In this document: positions 50,506 to 59,208 of the stretch, in pieces
Position numbering within the stretch: the first letter of the stretch is position 1
Layout of the letters: the number at the start of each line of letters is the position of its first letter
Source of the DNA: Paenibacillus phyllosphaerae
GTDB lineage: Bacteria > Bacillota > Bacilli > Paenibacillales > Paenibacillaceae
Reading direction: 5' to 3'
Assembly: GCF_014192105.1 (NCBI RefSeq)
Contig: NZ_JACHXK010000024.1
Coordinates: 1 to 64,000, forward strand
DNA: 64,000 nt
The notes under the pieces: generated by a model
Databases searched by the model: none
Told to the model about the DNA's origin: nothing
What the model saw: the letters and a program-made list of their open reading frames with translations, nothing else
Translations under genes and position numbers: made by a program

Positions 50506-51828
50506 ATGAAGAAAAAAATGATGGCGCTGTCCATGAGCATGGTCATGACGGCAGCACTGTTGTCCGCTTGCGGCGGCAATAACAACGCAGGAGGAGCGAA
50601 CGCGAACGCCAATGCCGGAACGGCAAACGGCGAGGCAGACGCGTCCAAGCCGGTTACGATCAATATGTTTACCGCTTCGCCGGAATATACGCAAGCGTTC
50701 AACGCTTATATCGAAGAGTACAAGAAGGTTAAGCCGAACGTGACGATTAACCTCGAGATTATGCAATCCGACTATAACACGGTGCTCAAGTCCAAAATCG
50801 CGGCCGGCAGCACGCCGGACGTGTTCCAGACGACGGCAGGCGGCGATATCGATACGTTCGCCGAATACAGCGCGGATCTGACGAACGAACCGCTCGCAGC
50901 CGCGATGACGGATGCCGTGCGTTCGAATATGTCTTCGAGCGACGGCAAAGTGCTTGGGTTGCCGGTGAAGGGCAATCTGTTCACCTTGATCTATAACAAG
51001 AAGTTGTTCGCCGACGCAGGCATTACGGCAGCGCCGAAGACGACCGCCGAGCTGGAGGATGCGATCGCGAAGCTTGAAGCGAAAGGCGTTACGCCGTTTG
51101 CGAACGCGTACAAGGAATGGTGGGTATGGAAGCATATCTTCCAACATTTCGTAGACGCGGCAGCGCAAGATGCGGGACAGAGCGCGCAAGATCTCGTGAA
51201 GGCGTTCATCGCCGGCGAGACGACGTTCAAGGATCATCCGGCGTTATACGATAACTTCTTCAGCTTCATCGACACGACCGTGGCGCATGGCACGACTAAG
51301 CCGCTCGAGCGCGACAGCAATGCTCAAGTGAGCGATTTTGCCGCCGGCAAAGCCGCAATCTTGACGGGCAAAGGCGCATGGGACGAGGAAGCGATCAAGA
51401 AAATCGCGCCGGACTTCGAGCTTGGCATCATGGGCTATCCGGTGAGCGACAAGGCCGAACAAGCGCAGATTATTACCGGCGCCGACCAAGCGCTGCGCAT
51501 TAACAAGGATTCGGCTGTCGCGAAGGAAACGATCGAATTCTTCAATTGGCTGTACACGTCCGACTACGGCAAGAACTGGTTCTCCACGGTGGCGAAGGTT
51601 ATCCCGCCGATCAAGGATGCGCCGCTGCCGGAACTCGATATGCCGAAGCAAATGGATGAGATCCTGAAGACGGAGCAATCCGGCGATCTCTCCGTCAACT
51701 ACTCGCTCGATACGTTCCACCAGAAGTTCGGCGAGATTATGCAAGCCTACATCGGTCAGACGAAGACGAAGGACCAAGCCGTCGAAGAGATCCAGCAAGC
51801 GTGGATACAGCTCGGTTCGGCGCAATAA
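50506..51828 (+). CDS. Sugar-binding lipoprotein (YesMN-linked system)
   Basis: 440 residues with a lipoprotein signal (LLSACGG), an Asn/Ala/Gly-rich linker and a CUT1-type solute-binding fold: VTINMFTASPEYTQAFNAYI, AGSTPDVFQTTAGGDIDTFA and GLPVKGNLFTLIYNKKLFAD. It supplies ligand to the permeases encoded at 45063-46780. The ATG at 50506 follows CAGGGGG. The sugar is not identifiable; this class takes oligosaccharides such as rhamnogalacturonan, xylo- or arabino-oligomers. Confidence 0.92.
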   Translation: MKKKMMALSMSMVMTAALLSACGGNNNAGGANANANAGTANGEADASKPVTINMFTASPEYTQAFNAYIEEYKKVKPNVTINLEIMQSDYNTVLKSKIAAGSTPDVFQTTAGGDIDTFAEYSADLTNEPLAAAMTDAVRSNMSSSDGKVLGLPVKGNLFTLIYNKKLFADAGITAAPKTTAELEDAIAKLEAKGVTPFANAYKEWWVWKHIFQHFVDAAAQDAGQSAQDLVKAFIAGETTFKDHPALYDNFFSFIDTTVAHGTTKPLERDSNAQVSDFAAGKAAILTGKGAWDEEAIKKIAPDFELGIMGYPVSDKAEQAQIITGADQALRINKDSAVAKETIEFFNWLYTSDYGKNWFSTVAKVIPPIKDAPLPELDMPKQMDEILKTEQSGDLSVNYSLDTFHQKFGEIMQAYIGQTKTKDQAVEEIQQAWIQLGSAQ

Positions 51829-51840
51829 TAAAACAATCGC

Positions 51841-51876
51841 AAAAGACTCCTGTCCGGAATGGGCAGGAGTCTTTTG
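51841..51876 (+). terminator. Strong terminator after the binding-protein gene
   Basis: AAAAGACTCCTG pairs with CAGGAGTCTTTT with an inner CC/GG step; the T arm itself provides the T run. Confidence 0.88.
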
Positions 51877-51941
51877 GCTACACGCTATCGACGGGCGAGT
51901 ACCCGATCGGCATCGCCATACGCCGATTCTGTTGTTTTAAT

Positions 51942-51993
51942 AGCCAAAGCCGCTTAGAACAGACCTCTTCGTCTCTTCTAAACGGCTTTGGCT
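51942..51993 (-). terminator. Terminator of the UgpB-like operon
   Basis: AGCCAAAGCCG (51942-51952) pairs with CGGCTTTGGCT (51983-51993) with inner TTAGAA/TTCTAA pairing. It lies 21 bases beyond the last permease stop on the minus strand. Confidence 0.75.
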
Positions 51994-52014
51994 CTTTGTT
52001 CGGACAACGCGGCG

Positions 52015-52833
52015 TTACTTAATCCCGAATCGGATGAACGAGTCCACGATCTGCCGGCGCAGCACCAGATAGATGAGCAGGATCGGCAGGCAAGAGACGG
52101 TCGTGGCCGCCATCAGCGAGCCCCACATGTTGGAGTCGGAGTTCACGAACAGCTTGAGCCCGATCTGAATCGGCGCATTCTCCATCTTCTTCGTGACGAG
52201 CATCGGCCACAGGTATTCATTCCAGGCGTTGATGAACTGGATGATGCCGAGCGAAGCGACCGTCGAGCGCGTGTTCGGCAGGATGAGGCGCGTCAGGATG
52301 CCCCAGTCGCTGAGCCCGTCGATGCAGGCCGCTTCGATCAGCACGCCGGGGAACGATTGGAACGACTGGTACAGCGACAGAATCGCGAACGTCGAGACGC
52401 AGAAGGGCAGCACGATGCCGAGCCACGTTTCGTTCAGCCCCATGTCGTTAATGAGCACATAGTTCGGGATCATGATCGCCTGGAACGGAATAAGCCAGGT
52501 GACGCTGAGCAGCGAGAAGATGAGCGCCTTCCCGCGGAAGCGCCAGCGGACAAGCGCATAGGCGGCGAGCAGGCTGGTCGTCAGCTGCAGCATCGTCATC
52601 ATGATCGAGATGCCGAAGGAATTGACGATCATGCGGACGATCGGCATTTGCGTGAACGCATATGTATAGTTGCCAAGCGTCGGCTTGAGCGGAATGATGC
52701 TGGACGTGAAAATTTCCGATTCGTTCTTGAGCGAGGAAATCGCCATCCAGTACAGCGGGACGATCGCAAGGACGCACATCAGTACGAGCGCCCCGTGCCG
52801 GAAGACGCTTGCGATCGAGAAGCGTTTCGTCAT
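52015..52833 (-). CDS. ABC permease, UgpE/MalG type
   Basis: 272 residues with six transmembrane helices and the coupling loop LIEAACIDGLSDWGILTRLI. The tail VLRRQIVDSFIRFGIK suits the UgpE subclass. It is the last gene of the operon metallophosphoesterase-phosphatase-binding protein-permease-permease. Association with phosphate-ester hydrolases suggests the transporter handles a glycerophosphodiester or sugar-phosphate-like solute (inference). Confidence 0.9.
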   Translation of the reverse strand: MTKRFSIASVFRHGALVLMCVLAIVPLYWMAISSLKNESEIFTSSIIPLKPTLGNYTYAFTQMPIVRMIVNSFGISIMMTMLQLTTSLLAAYALVRWRFRGKALIFSLLSVTWLIPFQAIMIPNYVLINDMGLNETWLGIVLPFCVSTFAILSLYQSFQSFPGVLIEAACIDGLSDWGILTRLILPNTRSTVASLGIIQFINAWNEYLWPMLVTKKMENAPIQIGLKLFVNSDSNMWGSLMAATTVSCLPILLIYLVLRRQIVDSFIRFGIK

Positions 52834-52856
52834 GGCTTAGGAATCTCCTTCGAAGC

Positions 52857-53825
52857 TTAGTTGTCATAGAAGGCAAATTTGCGCGATACCGCATTCAGCG
52901 CGAGCGCGATGACGCCGAACGCCAGGAAGAACAGCATGGCAGCGGCTGAGCTGACGCCAACGTTCAGGTTCGAGAAGGCGAACCGGTACATCTCGTAGTA
53001 GATATTGGTGGAGGACCCGTAAGGACCGCCGGTGGTGAGAATATCGATATACGCGAACGTCCATTGGCTGGAGAACAGGATGCTCATCGTCAGCATGAAC
53101 AGAATCATCGGCGACATGAGCGGCACCGTCACGTTCAGGAATTGCCGGAAGCTGCTTGCGCCGTCGATGGACGCGGCCTCGTAATATTCCCGGTTGATGC
53201 TCGTCAGCGCGGCGGCGAACATGATGGTGCTGAAGCCGATCATTTTCCACCCGGTGATGAACAGGATGATCCATCTCGCCCAACTTGCATCGGAGAAGAA
53301 GGCGATCTGCTCCTCGATGAGGCCGAGCTTCAGCAGCAGGTGGTTGACGACGCCGTTGGACGGATGGAACAGCCAACGCCAGATCGCGCTGACTGATACC
53401 GGCGCCAGAATCATCGGTATGAAGAATAGCGCGCGGTAGAAGTTCTTCATGCGGTCGTTCATCTTGTCGGTTACGACGGCGAGAATGAGCGGGATCACGA
53501 TAGAGAAGGGCAGCAGTCCCACCGTATAAAATACCGTATTGCCGATCGCCTCCACGAAGCTCTTGTTCTGCAAGAGCCGCGAGAAGTTATCGAAGCCGAC
53601 GAACACTTTGGCCGTCCCGGGCACCATGCTCCACTTGTGGAACGCCAGATAGAACGTATAGAGCAGCGGTCTGTACATCCAGATTCCCAGCAAGGCGACT
53701 GCCGGCAGCAAATATAGGTAAGGCTTGAGGCGCCGCCACAGCTTGGATTGATGCCAAGGCTGCCGAAGGGGTTCGCTCTTCCCCGCTAAGGGGGGAGCAT
53801 ACAGGTTCTCGATTGTTTTACTCAT
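52857..53825 (-). CDS. ABC permease, UgpA/MalF type
   Basis: 322 residues with six transmembrane helices and the coupling loop REYYEAASIDGASSFRQFLN. The ATG at 53825 has GGAAGG 7 bases upstream; an ATG two codons earlier is too close. It pairs with the UgpE-like permease. As usual for this class in Firmicutes, no ATPase gene is present. Confidence 0.9.
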   Translation of the reverse strand: MSKTIENLYAPPLAGKSEPLRQPWHQSKLWRRLKPYLYLLPAVALLGIWMYRPLLYTFYLAFHKWSMVPGTAKVFVGFDNFSRLLQNKSFVEAIGNTVFYTVGLLPFSIVIPLILAVVTDKMNDRMKNFYRALFFIPMILAPVSVSAIWRWLFHPSNGVVNHLLLKLGLIEEQIAFFSDASWARWIILFITGWKMIGFSTIMFAAALTSINREYYEAASIDGASSFRQFLNVTVPLMSPMILFMLTMSILFSSQWTFAYIDILTTGGPYGSSTNIYYEMYRFAFSNLNVGVSSAAAMLFFLAFGVIALALNAVSRKFAFYDN

Positions 53826-53868
53826 AGCCATTCCTTCCTGATCGAAGACGGGCTTAGGCGCCCGGTCG

Positions 53869-55188
53869 TTACTGGATCATGCCGTTGATTTCGTCTTCGG
53901 CCTGTTTCAGCACGGTGGCTGCGTCCTCGTCCGAGCTGACCGCTTTGACGATCGCATCATAGAAGACGGTGAAGATCTCCGTAGCATTGTCGCCGGGCCA
54001 GATCGCAACCGGCTGAATGCGCGACAGCTGCTCGAGGTTGATTTTGTACAGCGGATTCTGTTCGACGAAATCCTTCAGGCCGTTCGGATCATCGGCAAGC
54101 GCCGTGCGAAGCGGGAGATACCCGATCTGCGACGTAATGATCGTATACCCGCGGTCCCCGGTCACGAACTTGATGAATTCCCATACCGCGGCATTCTTCT
54201 CCGGACTGTCCGGACGGACGGCCAATACGCTGCCCGAGTTGACCGGAACGGACGGCTTGTCGCCGAATTGCGGCAACCCTGCGCCGTACAGCTTCCATCC
54301 GCCGGCTTCGGAAGCTTGCTTGACCCCGCTGTGCAGGGAGGTCGAGGAGACGTACATGCCGAGATTACCCGCCATGAATTGTTCGCTCAGTTCCGTATCG
54401 GTGCCGGCTGCGGAGGCGCCATTGTGGTAAAGGTCCTTCCACATGCTGATCGCTTCGATACCCGCCTCATTGGCAAAGTTGACCTTGGAACGGTCCTTCG
54501 CGAGCACCTCGCCGCCGTTGCTTAGGATGAGGCCCTCGGTAATCCAGCCGTTGTTCGGCGCCAGGCCGAAACCGTCTTTGCCGGTCTTCTCTTTGATCGC
54601 AAGCGATGCTTCCTTAATCTCATCCCATGTCTTCGGCGGATTCTCCGGATCGAGTCCGGCCTCCTCGAACAGCTTGCCATTGATGAAGACGATCGGGGTG
54701 CTGAAGGTGAAAGCGAGTCCGTACATCTTGCCGTCGATCTTGCCAAGCTCGAGCGCATTCGGCGAGATGCCTTTCAGATGCTCATCCAGCTCCTCCTGCG
54801 GGAAAACATCCTCGTAGGCTTGGAAGCCAAGGCTAAGGCGCGAGCTGTCGAGCGTACTGAACGTGTGCTGGACGACATCGACCTCCTTGCCTGCCGAGAT
54901 ATCCGCTTTGTATTGCTGCATCGTCGTATCCGCTATGCCTTCTACGATAACGCCTTTTTCCTTGCCGACCGTGTCGTTGAATTCCTTGATCAGCTGCTCC
55001 ATGCCCGGCTTCATCGTCGGATAGGCAAGGCTGTACGTATAGAAGGTGATCTTGGTCGGATTCGCCGGATCCAGCGTGCCGAGCTCAGCAGAAGCCGAGG
55101 AAGAATTGGCCGCCGCGCCGCAACCGCTGAGCCATACGACAGTACTCAGAGATAGCAGCGTGACTGTGCCTTTTACGAACCGTTTCAT
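53869..55188 (-). CDS. UgpB-like solute-binding lipoprotein
   Basis: About 439 residues with a lipoprotein signal (lipobox WLSGC) and a CUT1 solute-binding fold close in pattern to UgpB: TFYTYSLAYPTMKPGMEQLI, IDGKMYGLAFTFSTPIVFIN and FEEAGLDPENPPKTWDEIKE. UgpB proteins bind glycerol 3-phosphate and glycerophosphodiesters. That ligand is made plausible, not proven, by the phosphatase and metallophosphoesterase genes directly upstream in the same operon. The start follows GGGGG. Confidence 0.88.
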   Translation of the reverse strand: MKRFVKGTVTLLSLSTVVWLSGCGAAANSSSASAELGTLDPANPTKITFYTYSLAYPTMKPGMEQLIKEFNDTVGKEKGVIVEGIADTTMQQYKADISAGKEVDVVQHTFSTLDSSRLSLGFQAYEDVFPQEELDEHLKGISPNALELGKIDGKMYGLAFTFSTPIVFINGKLFEEAGLDPENPPKTWDEIKEASLAIKEKTGKDGFGLAPNNGWITEGLILSNGGEVLAKDRSKVNFANEAGIEAISMWKDLYHNGASAAGTDTELSEQFMAGNLGMYVSSTSLHSGVKQASEAGGWKLYGAGLPQFGDKPSVPVNSGSVLAVRPDSPEKNAAVWEFIKFVTGDRGYTIITSQIGYLPLRTALADDPNGLKDFVEQNPLYKINLEQLSRIQPVAIWPGDNATEIFTVFYDAIVKAVSSDEDAATVLKQAEDEINGMIQ

Positions 55189-55222
55189 GGACAAATACCC
55201 CCACCATATTATGGATTATCGA

Positions 55223-56008
55223 TTATTCCAGACAGTAGTCTTGGATTCGCCTTCTTGTCGCTTCATCGATGCCGAATTCTTCTAACAGGTACTGCTCGAA
55301 GGTGCCGTAACGGCTCAGAATGCTGTTGTGCGAAGCGTCCAGATACAACTCTTGCAGCCGCATCGCGTCTTCCATCGCCTTCAGATCCTCCGCGCTCACA
55401 TACTTCGCGGCCATATCGAACATTTGCCGGTGATAGCGCTCGAGCGTCACGTTGGAGAGGAGATAATCTTCCATCACCGTCTCGTATGGAACGCCCAAGG
55501 TCAGCAGGATCAGCATGCTGCCGACGCCGGTCCTGTCGCGTCCGCCTGCGCAGTGTTGCACGAGCGGTAGATTCGACTCCGGCACAGCCAAGAGTTCCAT
55601 CAGCTTCCGATAGGAGGCGTTGCCCACCGGCAGATTCGCGTATAGCTCATGCAGCATATTGGAAGACAAATGTTTGTGCAGGCCTTGCTTGAACAGTTGT
55701 TCCAGATCCAAGCTCGGTTGATTCTCCGCGGCTTCATTGGCGGGAATCCGCGTGTTCGTCGCTTGTCCGATCTGCGGGTCGGGCTTCTGCTCGGCCTCGG
55801 CGCGGTTCCGGTAGTCGAACACATGCTTGAAGTCGATAGCGGCCAGGAGGGCATGGTCCTCAGGCGTCAAGCCGGTCAGTTCGGCGGCGCGGAACAGCAG
55901 CCCTTGCTTCACCGTACGGCCGTCAGTCGTTCTGAGGCCACCCATATCCCGGAAGTTATGCGCGCCTGCAAGCGGCAGCAGGCAGCTAGGCATTAATTCG
56001 TTGGTCAT
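55223..56008 (-). CDS. Tyrosine/dual-specificity-type phosphatase, copy 2 (UgpB-like operon)
   Basis: 261 residues, a paralogue of the phosphatase at 16427. It has the same NFRDMGG opening and the loop HCAGGRDRTG (Cys153, Arg159), with Arg where copy 1 has Lys. Even the ribosome-site context (TTAGGAGCTG) is shared, so the two arose by duplication of a segment or gene. It lies between the metallophosphoesterase and the binding protein in one operon. An inferred pathway is import of a phosphodiester, cleavage to a monoester, then phosphate release by this enzyme. Confidence 0.88.
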   Translation of the reverse strand: MTNELMPSCLLPLAGAHNFRDMGGLRTTDGRTVKQGLLFRAAELTGLTPEDHALLAAIDFKHVFDYRNRAEAEQKPDPQIGQATNTRIPANEAAENQPSLDLEQLFKQGLHKHLSSNMLHELYANLPVGNASYRKLMELLAVPESNLPLVQHCAGGRDRTGVGSMLILLTLGVPYETVMEDYLLSNVTLERYHRQMFDMAAKYVSAEDLKAMEDAMRLQELYLDASHNSILSRYGTFEQYLLEEFGIDEATRRRIQDYCLE

Positions 56009-56037
56009 GATAGCAGCTCCTAATGGTTTGGATTGGC

Positions 56038-56859
56038 TTAATGCTGTGCGGCGAGAAGCGCAACAGGGAAGCGTACATACTCTTCTTGCAAGCCTGGCAT
56101 AACGACGGTCTGTACGGTTACGCCTTCGGATAGCACGGAAACAACGTTGTAGCTGCACACATCCACCATGCTGTAATGCTCTTCATCAGCCAATGCGCCA
56201 CCGAATGCCGTTCCCGTTGCCGCTACGCTGCAGATGCCTTTATAGGTACCGACATTGTGCATGTGGACATGGCCGGCGACGATGCCGACGACATCCGTGC
56301 CTTGAAGTACGTCGCCCAGCGCCTCGCGGTTGGAGAGCACATGCTCGCTCGGCATGCCGTTGATCTCAAGCAGCGGATGGTGGAGCGCCACGATCGTGCC
56401 TTTCTCGGCAGGAACGCTCAGCTCATCGCGCAACCATTGCAGCTGCTCCTCGTCGATCATGCCGTGATGCTGGCCGGCAACCTGGGAGTTCAGGCCGATC
56501 AGGCGCAGTCCTTGAATGTTATGGCTGTAATAGTAAGCTTGCTCGGATGGCTCTTCATGTAGGAAGCCTTCGCGGAACGGGGCGCGGTGGTCATGGTTGC
56601 CGAGCACGACATACACGGGCACGCCGAGCAGTGCGGCTCCTTCGTCGACGACGGAGCGGATATATTCGTAATCTTCCGTATTGCCTTCATGCGACAGATC
56701 GCCGGTAATGATGACGAATGAAGGGTTGTGGCGGTATTGCTGAACATGGCGGAAAACTTGCTTTACTTTGTCAGCCAGCTTGAAAGGGGCGAAATGGCCT
56801 TCCGTTTGCGGTGCGTTCATGTGCGTGTCCGTCAGATGAATGAATTTGATTGGTTCCAT
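56038..56859 (-). CDS. Metallophosphoesterase (GpdQ/CpdA-like phosphodiesterase)
   Basis: 273 residues of the class III phosphodiesterase fold with the full two-metal set: Asp11 and His13 (LTDTHM), Asp54 (ITGDLSH), Asn88-His89 (GNHDHR), His160/161 (ALHHPLL) and His197/His199 (AGHVHMHN). Members include the glycerophosphodiesterase GpdQ and cAMP phosphodiesterase CpdA. It is first in the operon with the phosphatase and UgpB-like transporter, which favours a glycerophosphodiester role. The ATG at 56859 follows GGAGG; an ATG five codons earlier lies in that site. Confidence 0.9.
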   Translation of the reverse strand: MEPIKFIHLTDTHMNAPQTEGHFAPFKLADKVKQVFRHVQQYRHNPSFVIITGDLSHEGNTEDYEYIRSVVDEGAALLGVPVYVVLGNHDHRAPFREGFLHEEPSEQAYYYSHNIQGLRLIGLNSQVAGQHHGMIDEEQLQWLRDELSVPAEKGTIVALHHPLLEINGMPSEHVLSNREALGDVLQGTDVVGIVAGHVHMHNVGTYKGICSVAATGTAFGGALADEEHYSMVDVCSYNVVSVLSEGVTVQTVVMPGLQEEYVRFPVALLAAQH

Positions 56860-56898
56860 GTGTACAACCTCCATTGGATTCGTTTTGATGTTGCCAAT

Positions 56899-56932
56899 CT
56901 TGCATACAAGAATCGTATATCTTGTATGTAAG
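56899..56932 (-). promoter_or_regulatory. Operator-like inverted repeat upstream of the metallophosphoesterase operon
   Basis: CATACAAGA (56903-56911) and TCTTGTATG (56920-56928) are perfect inverted repeats, and pairing extends outward by CTT/AAG. It lies about 45 bases upstream of the operon's start codon and is the obvious site for the GntR protein encoded next door. Confidence 0.65.
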
Positions 56933-56991
56933 ATGAGCGTTAAATAGGCTTATAGATTTTATAAACGAGCAGGGGTCCATTTACAGGAACT

Positions 56992-57023
56992 AAAAAAGCC
57001 CTCGGACTCAAAGTCCGAAGGCT
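56992..57023 (-). terminator. Terminator of the second gntR
   Basis: On the minus strand AGCC-T-TCGGACT pairs with AGTCCGA-G-GGCT and is followed by a T run. It isolates gntR from the operon promoter just downstream. Confidence 0.85.
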
Positions 57024-57077
57024 AGGAAGGAGAAAGCGTCTGTATGGTATGTGCGGCATGGCTTGAGTTCCAGCCGG

Positions 57078-57734
57078 TTACGAGGTACGGGTGATGCCGT
57101 TGCGCATCAAATCTTCACGCATGTTGCGATTATGCTGCTGAATAATTGCTTTGGCCTCCATATATTGGTTCTGCTCCAGCTTATGATAGATATCCTCATA
57201 GAGCTTGCGGCCGGTATAAGGGCGATTGGCCCCTTGCGTCAACCGGTAGGTAACAACGAAGAACAGCAGCTTATCCCGATGCAGATCGAAGGTCTCGAGG
57301 ATAAAGCGGTTCTGGACGGCGGCAAGCATGGTGCGCATGAACATCAGGCCGTTCTCGTAATATTCCCGGTACTTCTGCCCCTCGCTTGCTCGTACAAGCT
57401 GTTCGTAGTGCTGGCGCATCGCCTTAAGGTCCAGCTCGTATACATCGCTGTCGATCCGGTCCAACGCGAAGGAATAGAGCGCGCCGAGCAGATCAAAGAT
57501 ATCATAGAGATCCTTCACATCGATGCCTTTGACAAGAATGCCCCGTTTGTACAGCGTCTGGACGAAGCCCTCTTTCTCCAGGAGCGAGACAGCGGCGCGT
57601 ATAGGCGTCCGGCTCATCCCGAGCTTAGCGGCCAATTCGCTCTCGGAGAACAGTTCGCCCGGCAAATAGGCCCCATCGAGCAGCTGCCCGCGGAGGGATT
57701 GGTAGGCGATCTCAACTAGCGGTAGGTCGGACAT
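57078..57734 (-). CDS. GntR family regulator of the UgpB-like operon
   Basis: 218 residues, FadR subfamily: winged helix (AYQSLRGQLLDGAYLPGELF, SESELAAKLGMSRTPIRAAV) and an all-helical ligand domain. It is related to the phn-linked GntR at 20837 in domain layout and in the helix-turn-helix core. It is transcribed in the same direction as, and just upstream of, the phosphoesterase operon, separated by a terminator and an inverted-repeat operator. GAGGAGC precedes the ATG. Confidence 0.88.
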   Translation of the reverse strand: MSDLPLVEIAYQSLRGQLLDGAYLPGELFSESELAAKLGMSRTPIRAAVSLLEKEGFVQTLYKRGILVKGIDVKDLYDIFDLLGALYSFALDRIDSDVYELDLKAMRQHYEQLVRASEGQKYREYYENGLMFMRTMLAAVQNRFILETFDLHRDKLLFFVVTYRLTQGANRPYTGRKLYEDIYHKLEQNQYMEAKAIIQQHNRNMREDLMRNGITRTS

Positions 57735-57875
57735 AACGTAAGCTCCTCTTTATGACGGTTCGTATTCGAGATACACTATAGTATAGAATGGATTTTCAAG
57801 CACTGGCAATAACAAGCACTGTTCGCACGAGCCCACGCGTACAACAATGAACGCTTCTGCCTACAATGAACCGAA

Positions 57876-57933
57876 CACAAGAATAGCCGTGCTCAGCAGA
57901 CGGGAGAGTCTGCCAGGCAGGGCTATTCTTGTG
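57876..57933. terminator. Large stem-loop downstream of the GAF kinase
   Basis: CACAAGAATAGCC pairs with GGCTATTCTTGTG and an inner GCAGAC/GTCTGC stem is present. It lies about 35 bases after the kinase stop on the minus strand. The T content is modest. Confidence 0.6.
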
Positions 57934-57966
57934 TTGAGGATTATCAGGCGGCTCAACTGCCAGAAC

Positions 57967-59208
57967 TTACGCGATGACCTGCTGTTCATCTACGATCAGC
58001 GGTATGGTGAAGCTGAAGCATGTTCCGGGTCCCTGTTGCTCCTCGACCCAGATCCGACCATTCATTAGCGTGACGAGGCGCTTGCAGATCGACAGGCCAA
58101 GACCGGCCCCACTGTAACCGGACACGTGGGAAGACCGCTCATGCACTTGGGAGAAGGGGTGGAACAAGCGGTCGATCCGCTCTTTCGGAATGCCCTTGCC
58201 CGTATCTTTCACCGAGAACAGCAGCGCGGCCTCCGGACTTTCACCGTTACAGCGGACGGACAGCGTGATCTGGCCATGATCGGTGAACCGTATCGCGTTG
58301 GTGACCAAATTCGTGAGTACTTGCCGAAGCTTGCCTCCATCCCCATAGATTAAGAACGGTACATCGGGTTCGATTTGATCGATCATCCGGATATCCTTCT
58401 TTTCGAGATCATGGCGGAAGAGTACTTCGATTTGCCGGAACAGATCGTGGAGATCGATCTGCTGCTGTTCTAGCGTCAGATTCATGCTGTCTTGCTTCGA
58501 ATATTCGAGAATATCCTCGAGCATGGCAAGCAGGGAACCGCTGCTCGTCTCGATAATCTCCGTGTATTCCTGCTGTTCCGGAGTAAGCTCGGTAGACCGG
58601 AGAAGGGAAGCCATCCCCATAATGCCGTTCATCGGCGTCCGCACCTCATGGCTCATAACGGCGAGCAGATTGGACTTCTCTTCCATTATCTTCTGATTCT
58701 CGGCTTCGACTTCCCGCAGACGCCCGAGCGTGTCTTCCAACTCGAGGACATGGGCGAAGAAAACGGCGAGCGATTCCAACAGCTCGATATCTTCCTGCTT
58801 ATACACGTAGAAGTTCGGATCGAAGGCGCATAAGGAACCGTACATCTCGCCTCTTTTGGTAACGATCGGCACGCCCATGAACGAGCAGGGACCTACGAAT
58901 TGGGTTGCGTCCATATCTCTCGTGAGCGGATGCGTCAAGTTATTGTCGACTACTAGCGGTCCGGCTGCTTTCTCGATGACAAGATGACAATAGGAGTCCT
59001 TGTTATCGACGATGAGTCCTTCCTCGAGCATGATCGCCTCGCGGTTGAAGACTTTAAGCACCGTGGTGGTCAGCCGGTCATTGAGCGCAATACAGAATGT
59101 GTTAGCCTGCATCAGCCGGCTCGAGGTAAGGATCACTTCGGCCGCGGCATCATATAATTTTTGCGAAATAATGGACAGTACATTTATATAATCCGTCTTT
59201 AATGCCAT
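57967..59208 (-). CDS. GAF-domain sensor histidine kinase
   Basis: About 413 residues, soluble. A GAF domain (about 20-155; VGPCSFMGVPIVTKRGEMYG) precedes a short coiled coil, the H-box AVMSHEVRTPMNGIMGM (His187) and an HATPase domain (NAIRFTDHGQ, DTGKGIPKERIDRLFHPFSQ, GAGLGLSICKRL). There is no receiver domain and no adjacent response regulator, so its partner is elsewhere. The start is uncertain (ATG 59208 or 59226). The GAF domain suggests sensing of a small ligand or redox state inside the cell. Confidence 0.87.
   Translation of the reverse strand: MALKTDYINVLSIISQKLYDAAAEVILTSSRLMQANTFCIALNDRLTTTVLKVFNREAIMLEEGLIVDNKDSYCHLVIEKAAGPLVVDNNLTHPLTRDMDATQFVGPCSFMGVPIVTKRGEMYGSLCAFDPNFYVYKQEDIELLESLAVFFAHVLELEDTLGRLREVEAENQKIMEEKSNLLAVMSHEVRTPMNGIMGMASLLRSTELTPEQQEYTEIIETSSGSLLAMLEDILEYSKQDSMNLTLEQQQIDLHDLFRQIEVLFRHDLEKKDIRMIDQIEPDVPFLIYGDGGKLRQVLTNLVTNAIRFTDHGQITLSVRCNGESPEAALLFSVKDTGKGIPKERIDRLFHPFSQVHERSSHVSGYSGAGLGLSICKRLVTLMNGRIWVEEQQGPGTCFSFTIPLIVDEQQVIA

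Noticed and set aside
51988..52860. 290-codon open frame on the plus strand
   Set aside because: Antisense shadow of the UgpE-like permease; composition (Arg, Asp, Glu, His) is typical of a mirrored membrane-protein gene.
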